Source of the DNA: Archegozetes longisetosus
Taxonomy: Eukaryota; Arthropoda; Arachnida; Sarcoptiformes; Trhypochthoniidae
Assembly: GCA_018873245.2 (NCBI GenBank)
Contig: JAEMBT020000003.1
Span: 2,747,843-2,811,842 of the forward strand
Length of the DNA stretch: 64,000 nucleotides
Direction: 5' to 3'
Shown piece by piece: positions 34,999-51,200 of the stretch. The notes beneath the pieces are model-generated. The model searched no databases. It had not been told where the DNA came from and worked only from the letters and a program-made list of their open reading frames with translations. Position numbers and translations under genes: made by a program. Every line of letters begins with the position of its first letter. Positions within the stretch are counted from its first letter, which is position 1.

Positions 34999-37361
34999 GT
35001 AAGTGCTTCTTGTCTTGTTGTGTCCTTTTGCTTCGAATGTTAGCCCCTATTGAAGGCCTGTCAGAAAGAAAAGAGAAAAGTTTTAGGAAGGCATCAGAAA
35101 TGGCTTTGGATATTGATGTGCATTGGCTTTATAATAGGTGCCTACTGTGAATGAATCCATGTGGCTAAGCGAAAAATATCTAAATGCGCTGCTACAATTG
35201 TTTGCTTATACCTATACTTGTCACAAATGCTTCAATGGAAGAATAAATATGAACAGAAACACAAATTCAACTGCACCCCTGCTCTCCTCTTCTCTTTTTC
35301 TCCAAATTTTTCATATCGAAAGCTTCGTTTTTAAGCTTAAAGCTAAACACTAAATAACTTCGCTTTTCACACTTTTCAAACTATTTGAGTAAATAACTCA
35401 TAAGAAATTGTTTTGTTTTGTCGTAAACAAATTTTTGTCACTTTGTTTTTCGATTTGAGTAATTGTTTTTGTATACTTTTGCTTAACTATTGCGTAGAGC
35501 AGCGAAATGGTTGCAGAGAATTGCAGCGATCGAGTATGAAAAAAGTTGATCATAGTTAAACATGAACATAATGTTCAATATTGCAAGGCAAAAGATGATA
35601 CTTTGCAGGAATGTAGTCAAGGAAAAAGAGCGAGTCAGAGAAATAAGAGAGAAATGGCTGTTGAGTATTGTATTAGATTTTGGTTAGAAAAAACATTTCT
35701 GCTCGTTCAAGTTAGTCGCCTTCATGCTTGTGCCCCTTTCATGCTTGAATGCCAGCTCTGCTAACTGTGTTTCTGGAAGAAAACAGTTTTACTCCAGCCC
35801 GTATATATAACCTGTGTGAAAGGGGAAACATAACACTAAGAAATGCATAACTTTCTTCAATATTATATGTGAAAATTCAGTATTTTTGCTCAACAACATT
35901 ATTTTAAGTTGAGTATAAACTTTGCAATAACTCTACAGAAAATATACCTCTCATAGGAATTGAATAAAACGTTTTTAAAGCCATATTGATATATGCGATA
36001 TCTAAAGTTAGTTTTTATTCTTATTCTTACTGCAACACCACCAACAATTGATGAATTTGGGAAAGAATAAGAAAATTATATGAATAACTTGCTGTTATAT
36101 ATGGGCGAACTTAATTTGTGATGGCGTGTTCGCACGCGAATGGAGTATTAAAAGTTTGTGTGAGTAGATTACATGCCAACCCAGAGTATTGCAGCGATTC
36201 CAGAATTAATATCGTGCATATTCTTCATATATATTAAGACAGAATCTACTCTCCCGCAAAATTACAATCGTGTCTGAAAGTGAGAAGCAAATCATCAAAG
36301 ACAGTGGTTATCATTATGATAATGAGAGGTCATTCGGAATAAATTGGGTGCCAATCTATTGTCAAGTTATTCATATCGATATTAAGAGGTTGTTATAGTA
36401 GCTTCTGGTTCAGTTTGTTCTCTATTTGATTGAATGAAAGGGAACGATGAGTATGGTATTAACGAGAGAGGTTTTATGTACCAAAAGATTAATTCTGGGC
36501 CTTTCCAAACACTTGCACGTCAAATTAAGCTTCAAAAAGAAATAATCTATTTTCAACAACATATCAAGAGAGTAACTGATTAATTTATTACCGTTTTAAT
36601 AACTACTTTTATTGTTTCTCATTTTCCTCATATCTCTTCATTCGAAACATTATATATTCGAATTTGAGTTAAGCTTCAGTTTAAAACTTTTTAACAGACA
36701 ATTTTCACGAAATCCCAAACTTCTTCAGTCAAATGAATCATAGGCAGAGCTGCAGTCCCTAAACAAGTCTGGCATAGAGTCTTCTACACCCGCTGTGCCT
36801 TGCACTGGAATCAATTGATTGGATAATCTCTCATCACTGTTGGAGATCTGAGACGTCGGACGGGTTCAAGTGGTGATTCTTAGCAGACTTGTTCCTCTTC
36901 TCTCTCTCTCTATCTTTGTCTTATTTGCATTTTCTGCTATTTTTGTTTATGTCAAAAATTTTTAAGAGTGTGCAAACTGTTGTGAATTTGCTTATTCTGT
37001 CAGTTCATCATTTGCTGCTCTTTCAAAAAGTTGTAGAGAAAACAAATTTGAGAGTTAACAACAAAATTTAGCGCCTTTTGCTCTCGTCACGGAAATAGCA
37101 TTAAAAACTAGTCTGCTTTCAGATTCATAATATATTATAAGAACCAAAACACCAGATTTGCATCAAAGTTAGTAAAGTGTTTCACGAATAGTGGATAACG
37201 TTTCAGCACTTCATCGATTTTCATATTCATTTGACTGCTTATGCTTTAAAGGAAGCTCTACATTACAGTATATACTTATGTGCACTACCAATGCTAAGCT
37301 ATAACTCAATCTTTCATTAGTCACGTAGAGAAAGAGACGAGATGAGATCAGAGAGATGGTC

Positions 37362-37410
<49 letters not shown>

Positions 37411-40400
37411 GTACAACGATTCATATACACCAATATATATTATATGTACTGCAAAAGGTTTTACAGAAACAACAAAACAAAGCTTATGTTATGTTATAGA
37501 CTACGAGCCCATTTATACTGGATTTCTCTCACTCGCCCTATTATCTTAAGTTTTCTTTTTTTACCATGACTTCAACACGCCTTACCTCATAAGTAGTTAG
37601 GTTTGTTAAGATTTTTGTTGTTTTCGAGTTACAAAAGCTTACGCTTGTTATGTCCATCTGTCAACCCGTTGTTTGAGTTTCTGTTATAATTAAGTTGCCT
37701 TGTTACTAGCTTTATGTCATTAAATATTTGTTTAAATATTGATACAAAAGTCTATTAATCATAGAATGAGCGAATAGCTATTATGTTTTCCGTATCATTA
37801 CGTCAGTTAATACTCAAATCCCTCAAACTTTGATTCAAAGTTAATTTCGATTTTCATACCAATCCGTTTTATACATTGTCTGAGATAAGAAAAGATTAAT
37901 TTTAAAAATGAAAATATTTTGATTAGGTTTTGATGTGCATGAGTGCGTATCTTTTATGGAATAAAATAGAGTCAAAAACTTATCTATTATTTTAAGGTTA
38001 AACGAAGAAATTGACTTTAGTAAACAATATATTATTCAATCTTAACATTCAAATACTCAACGCTTAAATAATTGAATTAAGTTTTAGCACTAGTCCCAGT
38101 AGCAAAAAAGTTTTACTGATATAATCAACTTTCCGGTAAGAGTCAATTATTTGATAAAATCTTTATAAATCTTATACATGTATGATATTTAGTTTGAGAG
38201 ATCTAATGTTTTCTTATGATCTGAGAGTTTATTTCAAATATATATTTTCTATACAATTATAATGATATTGCACACATTTGAGAAGAACTTGCCTGTTATA
38301 CAAACAGAGAATCTCTTTATAGATGATCGCTTAGGCTTTTTGACAAAAAATATAGTTTCTGATAAACATTTATCCTACAGAACGCAGCAATTTGATATCG
38401 CAACTCAATTGGAGAGACATTTCTTGTTATCCTTTTCTTCCTGTTTCTTCATTGATCTAATTCTGGAGCTTGTTATGTCTTCTATAACTCTGCTGCAAAC
38501 AAGATGGAATGTTACCTTATCTTTTATTTTGATCCTTGTATTTGTTCATTGTTTCTTATGCAAACTTGATCGCAACAAAGTCTTTTCAATTGAACACTAA
38601 CTAAAATAAACTCGAAACTAACAAAATGAATAAATACTAGCATTTTTGCAAATAATGCAATTGATTTAGTTTCTATACTTTGCATATATATTAAGTGAAT
38701 TGATTTTGTTTGAAAGCTTAAACTACACGCCAGAAAGAATATTAACAATAGACAAAGAAATAAATTCTATGATTCTGTCATAATAAATATTAGAAAATAT
38801 ATTCTATTTCTCATGTTAGGAAACTAACTTTAATGTTTTTCTATACTGATAACGCTTTTTTCACGCAAAAATTGATTTGTCATTATTTTTCTTAAGAATT
38901 TTCTTAAGAAATAACTGAATTTCAATTCATAACTATTTCTAAGGAGTTTACGAGAAAAAAGATAATTAGAAAATCACTTATGAGCTCTGTTTTTCAGTAA
39001 ATATTTAGCTTGAAATAAAGCTTTTCAAACACATACTAATCGTGATAAATAATTTTTTTTGACTTAAAACTTTTTTGCTGGAGTGAAACACTGACTCGTT
39101 ATAATTCATTGTTTCCTATTTGCATTAAAGTTCATTAGAGATAAAAGTCTGTCGAACTTATCCCTAAAACCTTAGAATAATTTTGAATAATCTGAGACAA
39201 TATAAAAGCGAAGTTTTAATTTAATTTAGTTTGGAATATGCAAATTGGGATGAAAAGCGCTTTTGTTTTTGTATTCCACTTTTAAGACTCTCGCAAAAGC
39301 CAACTCTCATTAATGCGTGTCATTTTTGCATTTAATTATTGGAGATGTGAAATACTGCTAATACATACTCTTTTTCATGCTTTGTTACGCTTATAATAAG
39401 ACAAACTTAAGCTTTTGATACAGTTTAAGCGAGATATATTCCAAGCCTTTATAGTAAGTAATCTCATCCAATTAATAATCTTTGTCTTCTCTACCAGAGT
39501 AAACATGAATTTTTTGGTCACAAAAGTTCAAGTCTTAGTTGGATAATAATCACTGTAATTATTCTTATTCTCGTGAATATTCATTGAGTTTGAGGGATTG
39601 CGAGTGAAATGTTTGTTTTGAATATCATGTCCATAATTGTATGTGATTCGACTCGGATCTCTTACTGTGAATATTAAGTGAAAATTTGTATCCAAATTAA
39701 GCCTTGCTCTATTTTACTGGTAGGGTATTTCAAATTAAAATTTGCTGTAATTTAAAGATTTTAAATTAGATAATTGAAAGTTCGTTGATATCAGTGATGC
39801 TCTCAAATACTAAAGTATTTCAGATCATAATTCAAATTTGAACTAAATTCAAACTCAAGCTGTGATTTTGAAAAATTATCAAAGCTATATACAATTTACA
39901 TTTCCTTTTATAAATTGATGGGTTGAGTAGCAAAGGAAGTAAAGAAATAGAGGACATATTTTGATGAAAAGAAGAAGAGTTTTTATGGTGAAACCGACTG
40001 TAGCTCTGATTATACTCTCCTTTTTTGATTTGGTTGTTCAATAAAAATCTCGCGCCACTTTAGCTCTAAGGCATTCAATGTATGCATAAATAGTGCATAA
40101 GATTACTGCTACAAAACTATCAAAAATTTCTCATATATTCAGCTCGAATGAGTGCAGGAATACTTTGGATGATGATTCTGATGGCATATTACAATCAATG
40201 ACATTTCCATTTCTAGTACATCAGTGGGTGCGGTGTTACACCCTTCACATGATAGATACGACTTTTACTTCACACTTCTGTTATATAACCAATTGACAGT
40301 TGATTCGGTTTTTTCTTATCACAAGTTTAATCGATATTGTTGAGGATATTATTCGAGCTTGAATACTCTCACAAAAATTCATTCAAATTCTCATTTAGTT

Positions 40401-42231
40401 TTGTAATGATAATCAAGTTTTTAAATGAGTTATCTCTTGATTAAGTCTTATAATTTATGATTAAATTTTAGTTTTAATGATGAAGTAGAGAGTAGAGCGT
40501 ATTTGTAGAATAAAAAGCTTTAGGCGTAAGCACACAAACGCACACTTGTGTCTCTCATCCTTATCTCTCACATACATTTCTAGTAATGATTTTTCACTCT
40601 CACTCTTATAGTACGCATTCTAAATATCCTGTCGAATGATTTTGAGCATTCAAGAAAATCATCTCAATGTCAAAATTAATTCATTAATAATGAGGTGATC
40701 TGACAAAACTGAATCCGTCATTAATAACTTGGGAATATTTGCCTATCATAACGTCTTAGATTTAACATGACTATTATGCCAACCTTTATCTAAATGCACT
40801 CTAACAGGTTTGTCGAAGGCAATTTCTGTCTTATTACAAATAAAAAGAAAAAATATATCCTGATCACGATTTCGTAGTTGTCCTCTTGAGGACATAGTCA
40901 GGTCACGTATGGTCGCCAAAATACAAGCATTATCTTTGGATATAAGACTTTAGGGCTCATGTTGCATATGAACGGTTGAGAGTAGACGCAATATAATATC
41001 ACTCCCTTTTTGGACAATACCAGCTTTAACTTTCTTTTAGAACTACAAAATTTATGGGACATTTACCGATTTGGCCGATTTCAGAGTTATATTACATAAA
41101 TAACACTCAATTGTTCCATAAAAGATGATATTTGGTTTTGAAAATTCGAGTCATGTTTGAAAAATTGAGAAATTTCTTGCCGTTTATTTTGTCATATATC
41201 AAACATTCACATGTGTTTTATTTACCCAAATGGCATGACGTTTTTATCAGGCAAATTAGGACATTGAAATATTTTCTGTGGAGCAGGACTTAAAATTCGT
41301 ATCGAAGAATAGTATTGTTAACAAATAATTACAGATTCTACGGTGTATTATTCTCTATTTTCGGGGAACATGTAGACACTAAGTATTACTTCCTGTTCAA
41401 ATATGTATGTGTGTGCATGTCTTCAATCCATAAATTGTTACTTTTTTCTCTATCCATGTGTGGCATATACTCTGCAACATGTGATTTACCAATTTTTTTC
41501 AATGCAAACACTGTATTGTTATTCTGACTATTTGTTTGTTCAAATAATGTTGAATTTGTTAAAACTTCTTTTTTCTCTACTCCAATGCATTGTATTATCT
41601 AAAGTTTACTCAATTCTTCTTCAGTCAAAATACACGTAAGCTTGGATCTGAAACGATGTGTTTTATCGTTGCTTCAAAGCTAGTGTGCTATCGAAAGTTC
41701 ATGTTTGCATAGATTTGTTAAACCTATTAGAAGAAGAACTAAGCTATAAATTGGCTGTGGGTTAGGTCTTCAAAGTTGTTGCTGCTTTAGATTGCCATTT
41801 GTGTGGTCATGACCTTTTTCTTTTCTTTCCTTAACTATTATTCTCCTATTTAAAGAAAAGATAAGCAGAAGTTGGGTTAGGCTTAAATTCAGTTACTCTA
41901 AAGATCTCTGAATAACTGTTGATCTGGTAGATAAGCGTATTAGAGTCACCGAAACAAAATAGTTATTAAAGAAAGATTTTTCAAACATTTTTAAATTACG
42001 ATAAGAGAAAGTATTCAACAGAAAACATGTTTCTGACAAAAATTAGCCAAAATAAATATTTATAGCTCAAGAGCAAATATCTTATTTTAGGTTAATAATT
42101 ATAAATTATTGAATCAATAATTTTAGACAAGATTAATGTTTTGGTCGTAGGACTACCATGTTGAACATAATCTAGGGGCCAGACTTAGCTAATATTAAGA
42201 GTTAACGAGAGGTTTAAATCAAGTAATTTAC

Positions 42232-42264
<33 letters not shown>

Positions 42265-45200
42265 ACACATGAAGAGATCGAGAGAAAATTGCTTATGTAT
42301 ACAAGTCCGCAATACTTAAATACTTCTTAAAAGTAACATTAACAATAGAACCCATGCATAATGTGTGCATTTCTTTCCTAAATAAACAATTTCCTGTCAG
42401 TTAAGCTTTGGCACAATGCCTATTAATAATAAAAATAATATACAATATCTATTATATGATACGAATAATAGAAATATTAGTTTTGAGTAATACAGGGATA
42501 TGGCACACAGTACATGACGATTAAATTAGCAAAAACCCCAACTATTCTTCTATTTTACGCTTCAATCCCTTGTATAAACTTAATTATTATTTTTTTATTC
42601 TATTAAAACTGTCCCTCTTTTTTGTCCATGCAACTAACTTCCGTTTCAAAAATTCAGTCAAACTTTAGTCAAACTCTCGCTTTTGTCAATTAATAAATAA
42701 TACATTGAACTAGAGCCTCATTTCACTATATATTAGTAAGTGATTCATGAGTGAGTGACAAGAGCTGCGACTATGCCTAATATTGCGATTCTGACCAAAC
42801 ACTCTAAGTCTCACAGTAGAGACTTTAAATGCTCGACCATTTAATTGACTGCTTAGTGGAGAGAGTGCTGCAAAGAAGTGATATTTTTTGTGTGATTAGC
42901 TCAACAGCATTTCGTGTCAATGGAATTGAATCTCTGGCTCAGCTTGAATTATAGTGGAATTGCTATAAATTTATTTGAGGGGCTAAACGAAAAACTAAAT
43001 TTAAATAAAACGCGTCACGCACTCAACAAACAGAGTGTCGGAATTGAAGATCAAAGTTTGGTGTGCGTTATGCCGACTCTTACTCATTGCATACGCAAAA
43101 ACTCTCAACATTTGCTATTCAATTTTTTCGAAACATTTAATGAAAAACAGTTTCAATTCATGTATCGTTGAAAAAATCGCATATATTTTAAACTTTCAAT
43201 AGAAGTGAATGTATGAATGATCACAAGTATAATATTGTCATAAATCAAAGCATTTATGGCAAATAAAAAAGCCATAAACATATTTTTTTTTGATAATAAG
43301 TGAAATAATAAGTTTAAAAATAAACTTCGTAATTATCACTGCTACAAGCTGAAGATATATTTAATGAGTGAGAAAGATTTGAGAAAATAAATTATATGAG
43401 ATATATGTACGAAGCATTAAAGCTAAGATGAGTTAACTGGCATCTGATCTGAATCTGATGAGGAAAGAGAATATTTGGTAACTTATTGCCAAACGCACTC
43501 TATTTTATTTGCATTCGCTTTTAGCATCTGGCACTCATACGATTTAGTTAAGAGTTTTTGAGCCACTGGTGCTGCTAGTATTTTTAACGCAGACCTATCG
43601 GCTATTATATCCCCTCTTTGGGTCTCAATGAGTCACCAAAAATATTATATCAGCCTTACTTTCTACTACAGTTACCTAAAACTAATATCCGTATTGTTAA
43701 ACAGCATTGTCCCGAAGTGCCATTGTTTGTATTGCTCCATAACAAGTCGATTCACTCTAAATCTTTTATTTGAAGCCAAACGCTAAAACCGAAAGCAATT
43801 TTGCATGAAAAATATACTATCCCTGCACTGTATTTGCAAAAAGAGCCCTTTATATTGAGTTACACTATAATTAACTTATATAAAAACGTTCTACATATAT
43901 CCTATAATAACTCAAATACTCCATTAAGTCATATAAATAATATTTTCAATATTTGCATAGCTAGCTATGTCTTCATTTTTTCACCCAAATTTAATTATTT
44001 AAGATTTTTTAAACTTTATTTATCAAATATTTATTTTATAGATTCTATGCCTAATTTGAAATAAGCTTTTCTTAATCTTTGAAAACATCTTTCCAAACAT
44101 GATAGTAAGAAATATTTTCCCATCTTATGGCGTAATATTATGACGGATGCCATTAGACAACTTGAGTCTAATTGATTATGATGGCAATGTACACCATGCT
44201 CAGTCATAAGACTAGATTATTCAGTATTTATATATTTTATTACATAATACGAATTTATAAATAAACTCTTTATGATAAAGGCCGACAAACGATACACTAC
44301 AACGTTTGTGAGATTCTACTTGTAAGCTTATATCTATTTTATGTCTGAGAATTTCAAATTTAAATTCAATTTTATATGAAGACAAAAAGTTTCTTTTTTT
44401 TCCTATTTATTCTTGTTCGATGATTCATTTTTATGCTGAAAGTTGTTCTCTATTTTGCATTCAAATGTATACTATTTTGTGAGGGCAAAGCTTGTCTTTT
44501 TACTTAAAAACTAGTTGGGTTTGGAAAGCATTAGAGTTGGGCCATTTGCTATTTACATGTCCATATTTTTCTCATAAGATATTCGTTGACTACTGTTTCC
44601 TGCCGAGTGTTATACTTGTTATGCCTCATGGAAATAAGGGAATTGCATGTGCACTGTGTAGCATTTGCAGCACATTTTCACCCATTCAGCCAATTGCAAC
44701 CATTTTCAGTACGATTTTTATACTCTATTACTAATCTTAACTTTGTAGCAGTCCCTCAAAATGGTTAGTAATCTGATGTTACCTAATAATAATAAGATGG
44801 TTGTCATTGATTTTGGCGCACGATATTTCATGATCAATGATAGAGATAAAGTTTGATTGAAAAATCCTTGAAACTAAATATTATGCAACTTTTCGCTTCA
44901 AAAGAATAAATAGATTTTTATTTATAGTCCATGTCGTTCTCTCCAAATGCATATATGGATTTCAAATTCTTCTTCTCTTGCCTAACAGACAATAATAAAT
45001 TATTCAGACAAGAAAAAACTCATTCATTTTATTTACCAAAAAAGTTATTTATGAAATCGACTCACGAATAATAAAATTGATTTTGTTAAGCAAATACTTT
45101 GTCATATAGTTATCCAATGGTTTATATGAAAACCCAATACTTGGAAATAAGCAGCTAGGGAGAGAGAGAGAGAGAAGGTGAACGAGCTGAGTGTTGCACA

Positions 45201-48200
45201 AACTGTCTTTGAATTAGCGTTGAGTAGAGGACATACTGAGTCTGTTATAGTAGCGCTGACAAACGGCTGGTCTGCTGTATAGACCTTGTTTTTGGATGTG
45301 GCCCGTATAGGATGACAAATCTAGGACCATATTTATCCGGTTTGTGGGCTTAACTGTTAATACTGGTGCTAACTATAAGCGGTCACTAAGCAGTCAAACT
45401 GTGTGCGCTCTCTGTTACCCGATATTTCTTTGGAGCTGAACATTTAATAACAATAATAGTGATTATTGTCGCTTTTTAGCCATCATTCATCAACACAACC
45501 ATTATTGCTATGGGTTTGGAGCCCTGTTTTTAGAACTTTAGACCATCATTCACGCCAATTGGAACAATCTGATCATCAAAACGATTGCCCGTACCCTATA
45601 GAGCTTTGCTTTTAACTTGTTATATCAACTCGTAATTCCCATTGTCATTCATTGAATTTAGTTTTGTTTCGCTCTTTCTTTCGCTCCCCATATTTACTAT
45701 CCATTAATTTTGCTTTTGAAAATTCAAGGCAAAGACTAATGGGTTTTATTTTATTTAACAAAACCTCACATATTTTTCACATTTCTATCTGTAATTAAAT
45801 AAGAATATAAAACATTTTCAACATAAACTAACATAACTGAAACTAAAACATGTGTTTGAAAAGTGTACTTCTAAAACTGTATGGCTGATCAGTGGAGCTA
45901 TAAATTTAATAAAACCTCACATAAGATCTTATTTTTTGTCTCAGAGCAATAGTGACTACAAATGAAATTATTTTCGCAGAACGTCTCGACTAGACTTGTT
46001 TAAGAGATTGAGAAATTTTAGTTGAAACTAAATCAAAATGAAAAATGTTTAGCAAGGCTTGTTTTTTCTTTATTTTGCTTATTTTTGTGTGTTTGTAATA
46101 AGCTGTTCGCATTCTTTAAATAATCTAAGCCTTTATTTTTCAAAAGTTCAATTCAGTAGAGATTTAACTTTGATATTTTAAGAGCTTTTCGCATAAAACA
46201 ATGACTACTTTAATCTAAAATGCATGAGACAGTTGTTTTGCTATCGAGTTGACACAATAATCCGGCATAAGTTTAGCTCACTTTGAATTAGCGCTGTTTT
46301 GCGCGTCAACAGCTATTCTCCTCCTAATGAAAAATTCAAATTATACAAAAACATTTTTTCCACTTATTTCTACAAATTAAGCATTTTTAACTCTAGAACC
46401 TGTCTTATCAATGTTGATTTTTTGAAATAATCTTCGAATACTCTTATACTTTACTTAGATTTTTTTCATAGTTATTACTTTTATGTAGACTTACTTTAAT
46501 GAATATTTCTCTGTTAAAATGATTCGTTTTTCTATACTCTCAAAGTGATTGATCTTTATTGAAAAAAATAAGTCAAGTTTACTGATCAGAGTTCATACGA
46601 TTCCTTACTGTGTCCTTTTTTCAAATTAGACGTAAGGTAAACTGTATATGATCAATATATGAAAAGTAAAAACAGTAATCTATGTCGTTCTCAGTCAAAT
46701 AGTAACGAGAAAGCTTCAAATATAGAAAATTTATAGAAAGTATGCAGTAAGTTAGCGTAAAAACTATAAACAATAATGTATCTGATAATATGAAACTGAT
46801 GGAGTTATAGAGAAATAAAAAGCTATCATGTAATTGAAACTAGTAATTACTATTGATCACATAAGAATCAATTGCGAAGTAATAAATAGGAAATAGTGAT
46901 TTCATTTATACATAGTTGTTAGTTTGCAACAAGTGTCCAATAAAAACACAGCGAAAGGATATCTAAAACGAATCAACTCTACTTTACTTCCAAATGACAT
47001 CTATAAATAGAAAACCATATATTAATAGAACGGTCAGTTCGTAATGATGTCTAGTCACAAGAAACTTGTTTTGTGTTTACTTAAATCAGAAGGAATAAAA
47101 GCTTTTACTTCATTTTCAAGTAATTATATCAAAGATCAAAAGCAAGTTCATGTCAACAGAAGCCAAATAATACACGAATGGCTGACAGTGTTTGAAGAAT
47201 CAATTGAAAAAAGACCACTTCATAGCAATCTATTGTAATTGTAATATATTTGCGAAATTGTTGCTCAATTTGAGAGTAGAATTTCTGATGAATCGCTTAC
47301 AAGTTAGTGATGAATACTCTGAAAAGCCTCGCATAAAGGACTTTATTAATGGGAAAAAATTGTCATAAGCTTAGAATTATTCGATCGAAAGCTTAAATAG
47401 AAGAGACAATTAGTTACATTGATCTAATTGAAGTGAAGCTCGTAGTTAACCTAAGGCTGAAGTATTTAAGTTTTTGGCGAGAAAAATGTTATTTAAGAAA
47501 ACTAGTGGAACGATATCTTTTCTCTTGATATATAATTTGCTAGAGAAATTTATTGCATATTTTCGTAATCCATTTATTCATCCTTCGCAGTGAATGCATT
47601 TCTCATTAAATCATAGCTCAACTTTCTTTAGAAACATAGATAAGAAACTAAAGCTGCAATCATATTTTCTACGATAGAAAGCCAACAAATAGTGTTGAGA
47701 AGAACTAACTATTTTTGCGCCCAAATTGCATTTTCCTTTAGACGAAAAGTTCACGAATTAGTTGGTGTTTACTGGAGATGAAAGCTCGAAAATTAGTGAT
47801 AGCGTAAAAAGCATAGAACGATAGAGTGCAAAATAAGACGAAAGACTCCGATCGAGTTTGTCTTAAACTATGGTCAAAGTGTTGGCAAAGAAAAGTTTAC
47901 GCGCCAGTAAATGGTGAACTAAACTAAAAGCGACACACGAGTCAAGCGATCAATTCATTTTCAACTTAATCTTTCAATGGCTATGAAGTAGAGATAAATT
48001 ACAACATACTTTCTAAACACAAGGTTTTTCTTAAGCATACCAACAAACTCCTTCAACTTGAAAACTAATACTAGTATTTTATATTAAATTATTTGCTACT
48101 CCTATCGTAAAAATTGGTTTATCAGTAGAACTATCACTTCTGGAAGAATTAAGACAAACTTATTGCTTAAGAGTTAAGTAGTAGTAATGAAACACGTGAT

Positions 48201-51200
48201 TATCATCAATTTAATTGAATTGACTTAAGCAAAAAGTATGTATTTTTAAAAAGGAAAGCGTATGTTCGTATAAGATGTTAACCAACATCTCGTCAGTCAA
48301 TGATAATGCGAGTGTGACTCAGACTATGTATCACTCGTTCTCTTAATGTTTAAAAGTTAAAGAAAGACCAATTCGACGCCAAAATCATTCAGTGCATCAA
48401 TCAGTCTTGGCGTAGTTTATCTTTTTAAGGTCAGGCCCACGTTCTGTAGAGCCAATTCTCGTTGCTAAAGCTACTAGACACTCGTAAGATAAATGGATAA
48501 CCGCAACAACTAAGTCCTACTCAACGCATCACTTTTACTTACATTTGTGGGACACTAAGTTTGGTCATTGATCACTAGCTGTAATTTAGAGTCTTATTAA
48601 AGCATTTTTATGAGTCTTAAGTAATCTTTTTGGAAAAAGTAAAGCTTATATTATTTTTTTAGATTTATTGACTTATTTTTTAAAAATAAATAGTGATTTT
48701 GAGAGTTTTTATTTATTATGGTTTGAAATGCTCTGCGCACTTCATGAACATTAATGCTGTTTTTATTACTATTTTACAAATATTTAAACTTGAAATGAAG
48801 ACCAAAAAGTCAACTAAATTCAAGTCATGTATTTCCAGTAAAAAAATACAGTAACTTAACAAAACTTAAGTAATACAAAAGTACTTTAACAAATTGAAAT
48901 ACTTCACGATAACTATTTATTTTCCTAAAATAAGATTAGGATTTGTCTAACATTAAAGAATTTATAAACAATTTGAGTCCCTATTGATAGAGAAGAGAAA
49001 AAGGTTATCTCTCATCTCGATCTACTAATGGACTAAAGCATTGAGTGTAATGTAAACATTCAATGTTTCATGCATAGAGATGTTGATCATTCATTTTGCC
49101 AGTCTATCCATGCATCTACTCTTCTGTTTGATGAAGCGCATTCACCACATCTCCACGTCTCTACAATTCATTTCCAATTGTGTCCATTAGCGGCTCAGTT
49201 ATCCCTTCCGTCTGTTTCATCTTATGTCATGCCAAATCAGTTCTTCTTCTCTGCCTTTGTATGAGGTATCCTTCTCTATTGCAAATTTGTGAAGTTTGCT
49301 GTATTGGTCTGAAGTGAAAGTTTTGTCTATTGGTCTGAAGTATTTGCAGATGTGCGCCACTTTTCTATTTACAGGAAAGCCACCATATCTAGCATTTCCT
49401 TTCAATCACATTGATCTAGACTTACATTACAAACTACTACCATATACAGTATCCTTATATTATATATTATGTTCAATCTAAAACACTTTTCTATTTATCT
49501 AACTGTCAATTTTCTCCCAATACTGGTTTTTGTTTGCATTCTCTTATTATATTGAACTTGTTTTTCATTTTTGCTCCCAAACCAAACTGTACGGAGCCTT
49601 CAATTGAAGAACATTTTCATAAATTGCATCAATAGCTCGTTGAAAATGTCCAAATGTTGTGCGATTCAGAGGGTTTTATTAATAGGAATATAAGTTTAAG
49701 AAGAATGTAATTGGAGAATATGTGAACACTTTGTGCAAACGAAAGTTTGACTCTATGTCATAATGGAGTAGATAAAAATGCTTCGGCTTTTGGCAATCGA
49801 TCTAAAAATTATAATATTTAAAGTTAAATTCATACAAGCTTATTGTAAAGCCCTATTTGACAATCACGTTGATTAGCCGTCAAAATTGAAGAAGACTAAA
49901 AAATGATTTCCGTCAAAATTTCCGTAATAATCACGCCTAACACTTAATATTTCTGATCGAATATCTCTATTAGCATAGAAAGAGCTGAGTTAACGTTATT
50001 ACTTGCAGTGATGAGGTCTTCAGGTGTGTATCGATCGCTGAATGCTATTAAGTGCATGAATAACTTTTTCTACGTGACCGTCAAAAGGCGTAAATACGAA
50101 CTGTAAGCCACAAATTGGCCCTATTTCACTTGCAACTCTAAATGTACCACATCCTAAAGTACGTGACAATCACTGCATTAAAAATGACTTATTTCTAGCC
50201 ACTTAATAGTCTCGACGATTTTCTACATTGAATTTGTGTTTTGCTTTGCTCGTAGTTAAATGATTTGATCGTATTAGAGACTAACGTGTGTTTCTATTAC
50301 TTTCTTGTATTTCCTGTAGTGAAACCACTCAATTTTCTAATAACAACATTAAGACTGGTTGAAGACAAATCATTCTTATTATTATCACTGAAATAGTAAA
50401 CCACATTTGATTAGACGTAATTTATTTTTTATATGAATTGTTTGTGAAATATTCAGTTTTATACTGATTTATATTTGCTTTGTTTGGTTTAATATATGTT
50501 TTTCATTAATATATACTAAGCAGACGATGAACAAAAATGTAAAAAATCGATATCTACATTTTCTATGATTATTTAACCTAAAATAATATATTAGAAAAGG
50601 TTACTATTAGATTTGACTGTCAGTAACAATGTAATAAAGATTTTTTATAGAATTTGGTTCATTTTTCATGTTTTTCTGTTGTGCCGTATATTCTTAAGCA
50701 GTAATAGTATTTGTTATATATTTGGAAGTGGTGTTCCATATGCATCAGTGATCAGTAATCTCCCTGTCTCTCTTTCATCTACCATAAGCACCACCAAACA
50801 TGGCATCAATGATCATCTACTCTTTGCTCTCTTTTCTCTTCTCTATTGTTAATACTGTCGGTGAGCAGATTTGTGCATTCGTTAAAATATAATACTTTAG
50901 TATATTTCAAACTGCAATCGTATAGTTTCCTATTCACAATTGTCCTAACGATTCGAATACATTCTGCTTCTGATCAATTAGGAGATGATTCCCTACTTTC
51001 GAGTCAATTAATTGTGATTGACTCTTCTATTGATGCCATGTCTTAATTTGATTAGAAGCAATTTAGACGTGGACCAAATTGTTTGAAAACGTTTTATATA
51101 ACCGTTAGAATCAAATGAATTTTAGCGCAAAACTATTATAGTTAATAAAAGGTAGTTTTTATTCAAAAGAGTTCTCTCACTCTTCTCTATTGCAACTGTT

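Noticed and set aside
37342..37569. 75-codon frame with an Arg-Glu repeat
   Set aside because: Produced entirely by the GA microsatellite; the rest has no protein character.
38262..38600. 112-codon open frame in Ror intron 1
   Set aside because: The longest frame in the intron but without recognisable similarity; it overlaps an antisense frame and lacks supporting splice or promoter signals.
42914..43171. 85-codon open frame with plausible composition
   Set aside because: At roughly two-thirds AT, about a dozen frames this long are expected by chance in 64 kb on both strands. No domain, signal or splice context supports it.
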